This document shows positions 5,745-6,888 of a DNA stretch of 6,888 bases, piece after piece; the stretch's first letter is position 1, and the number at the start of each line of letters is the position of its first letter. A program made the translations under genes and the position numbers. The stretch is from Deltaproteobacteria bacterium (lineage in GTDB: Bacteria > Desulfobacterota_C > Deferrisomatia > Deferrisomatales > JACRMM01). The stretch covers positions 1 through 6,888 of the forward strand of contig JACRCS010000523.1 of NCBI GenBank assembly GCA_016218905.1. Reading direction: 5' to 3'. Under the pieces are notes generated by a model, which saw only the letters and a program-made list of their open reading frames with translations, did not search any database and was not told the DNA's origin.

Positions 5745-5764
5745 AGTCTCTCTCAGTCTCTCTC
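5745..5764. repeat. Exact 10-bp tandem duplication across the hydrogenase stop codon
   Basis: Two exact adjacent copies of AGTCTCTCTC on the plus strand (GAGAGAGACT on the coding strand). The first coding copy carries the last codons and the start of the TGA of the large subunit; the second supplies the purine-rich ribosome binding site of the protease gene. Such a tandem repeat can contract or expand by replication slippage. Confidence 0.95.
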
Positions 5765-6888
5765 GATTCGGACCCTCACGGCGTGCGTCGCGCACGAGAT
5801 GCAGGGGTCGTAATTGCGGACGGCCTGCTCGCACTGCCACGTGAGCTTGTCGAGGGGCATGTCGAAGCGGGCTTCGACGAAGGCACGAAGGTCGTCCTCG
5901 ACCTGCTTCTGGTTCTGCGAGGTGGGCGGGACGATCTTCGCCTCCTGGATGAGGCCGTCCGCACCGATCCGGTAGCGGTGGTAGAGGATGCCTCGTGGCG
6001 CCTCGGAGATGCCGGCCCCCGAGGCGGCGCGAGGCGGCACGTCGACGCACGGAGCGGGCGGCGGCTCGTACGCGTCGATGATCCGGAGCGCCTCGTCGAT
6101 GGCCCAGAGGGTCTCGACCGACCGGATGACGATGCTCTTGAAGGGGTTTCGCTCGACGGGGCCGAGGCCGGCAGCCTTCGCCGCCTCCTGGATCTGCTTC
6201 GGGAAGCGGTCGAAGTTGTTGGCGTAGCGTGCGGCCGGACCGACGAGGTAGAGGCCCCCCGTCTTCTTCCTCGAATGGAGGGCGTTCGCGTGCGTGACGT
6301 TCTCCTCGACGAAGTGGTTCTCGTAGTCGGAGACGGCAATGTCGAGGCCGCGGCTCGAGACGAGCCGCCCCTCGCAGAGCGGGTACTCGTCGGGGTGGCG
6401 GAGGGAGACGAACTCGTAGTCGGGGGCGAAGTCGGGGAACGTGAGGCCGCCCGCGACCGAAAGGAGCTCAGCGGCGATGGGTCGGACGGCGCGAAGCCTC
6501 TCCCCGAGGGCCGCAAGGTCCGCCTTCGCCGGGGCCTTGTAGAAGCCGCCGACGCGGACGTTGATGGGGTGAATCTCCCGGCCGCCGACGATCGTCACGA
6601 TCTCGTTTCCCACCTTCTTGAGGGCGAGGCTCTTGGTGACGAGCTCCGGGTGGTCCTTCGCCATGTGGATCGCGCTCTCGTACCCGAGGAAGTCGGGGGC
6701 GTGGAGCATCGCGACATGAAGAACGTGGCTCTCGATCCACTCGCCACAGTAGAGGAGCCGGCGGAGCTCGCGGAGCGTCCCGCCCACGGTAACGCCGCAG
6801 GCGGCCTCCATCGCGTGAACCGAGCTCATCTGGTAGGCGACGGGGCAGATGCCGCAGATGCGGGCCGTGATGTCGGGCGCCTCGGTGA
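5753..6888 (-). CDS. NiFe hydrogenase large (alpha) subunit, group 3-type, 5' end off window
   Basis: The C-terminal 377 residues of the catalytic subunit; about 50-60 N-terminal residues are outside the window. The proximal nickel-binding motif L1 is at the right edge, [11 protein letters not shown] (window residues 9-19, Cys11 and Cys14), with Tyr18 where many group 1 enzymes have His. The distal motif L2, DPCISCATH (Cys362, Cys365, His368), is at the C-terminus. Between them lie [27 protein letters not shown], and [13 protein letters not shown] with IVPPTSQNQ, all typical of the family. The L1 wording and the very short tail after His368 (AVRVRIERD, 9 residues) fit the soluble bidirectional NAD(P)-linked group 3, most likely 3b (HydA of sulfhydrogenases). 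There the alpha gene is usually last in a beta-gamma-delta-alpha operon, which agrees with the protease gene following it. Expected reaction: H2 to 2 H+ plus 2 electrons, passed via the small subunit to NAD(P). The subgroup is an inference. Confidence 0.95.
   Translation of the reverse strand, partial: TEAPDITARICGICPVAYQMSSVHAMEAACGVTVGGTLRELRRLLYCGEWIESHVLHVAMLHAPDFLGYESAIHMAKDHPELVTKSLALKKVGNEIVTIVGGREIHPINVRVGGFYKAPAKADLAALGERLRAVRPIAAELLSVAGGLTFPDFAPDYEFVSLRHPDEYPLCEGRLVSSRGLDIAVSDYENHFVEENVTHANALHSRKKTGGLYLVGPAARYANNFDRFPKQIQEAAKAAGLGPVERNPFKSIVIRSVETLWAIDEALRIIDAYEPPPAPCVDVPPRAASGAGISEAPRGILYHRYRIGADGLIQEAKIVPPTSQNQKQVEDDLRAFVEARFDMPLDKLTWQCEQAVRNYDPCISCATHAVRVRIERD

Overview
The window is a high-GC stretch of bacterial chromosome with seven genes packed at ordinary bacterial density. 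The BamD-like outer-membrane assembly lipoprotein points to a cell with an outer membrane. A stand-alone PASTA protein next to bamD, a group 3-type NiFe hydrogenase and the base composition together suggest a deep-branching Gram-negative such as an Acidobacteriota member (for example Thermoanaerobaculia). That placement is inference from gene content only. I see no insertion sequence, integrase, tRNA, rRNA or CRISPR array.

Left block (1-2083, minus strand): transcription runs right to left through a membrane-anchored protein with three PASTA domains, then a BamD-like lipoprotein 14 bases downstream, then a secreted protein of unknown function that is cut by the window edge. All three products act in or outside the inner membrane, so this looks like an envelope cluster. 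A 65-base divergent gap (2084-2148) separates it from the next block.

Middle block (2149-4025, plus strand): a PHP-family metal-dependent phosphoesterase with a likely C-terminal membrane segment overlaps, by an ATGA junction, a complete endonuclease IV (nfo) that retains all nine metal ligands. The two are probably translationally coupled.

Right block (4080-6888, minus strand): transcription runs right to left through the catalytic large subunit of a cytoplasmic NiFe hydrogenase (start outside the window), its maturation protease, a 223-base gap, and cydB, the second subunit of cytochrome bd oxidase. Large subunit plus protease is a standard maturation pair. cydB is odd: no cydA lies beside it, and the conserved Asp of the WDGN motif is Phe. 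cydB and nfo converge across a 54-base gap with no convincing terminator.

Most of the window is ordinary and I see no clear undescribed multi-gene system. The points most worth a second look are the orphan cydB, a 10-bp tandem duplication at the hydrogenase stop codon whose loss would fuse the enzyme in frame to its own protease, and a hairpin that covers the ribosome binding site of the PHP gene.
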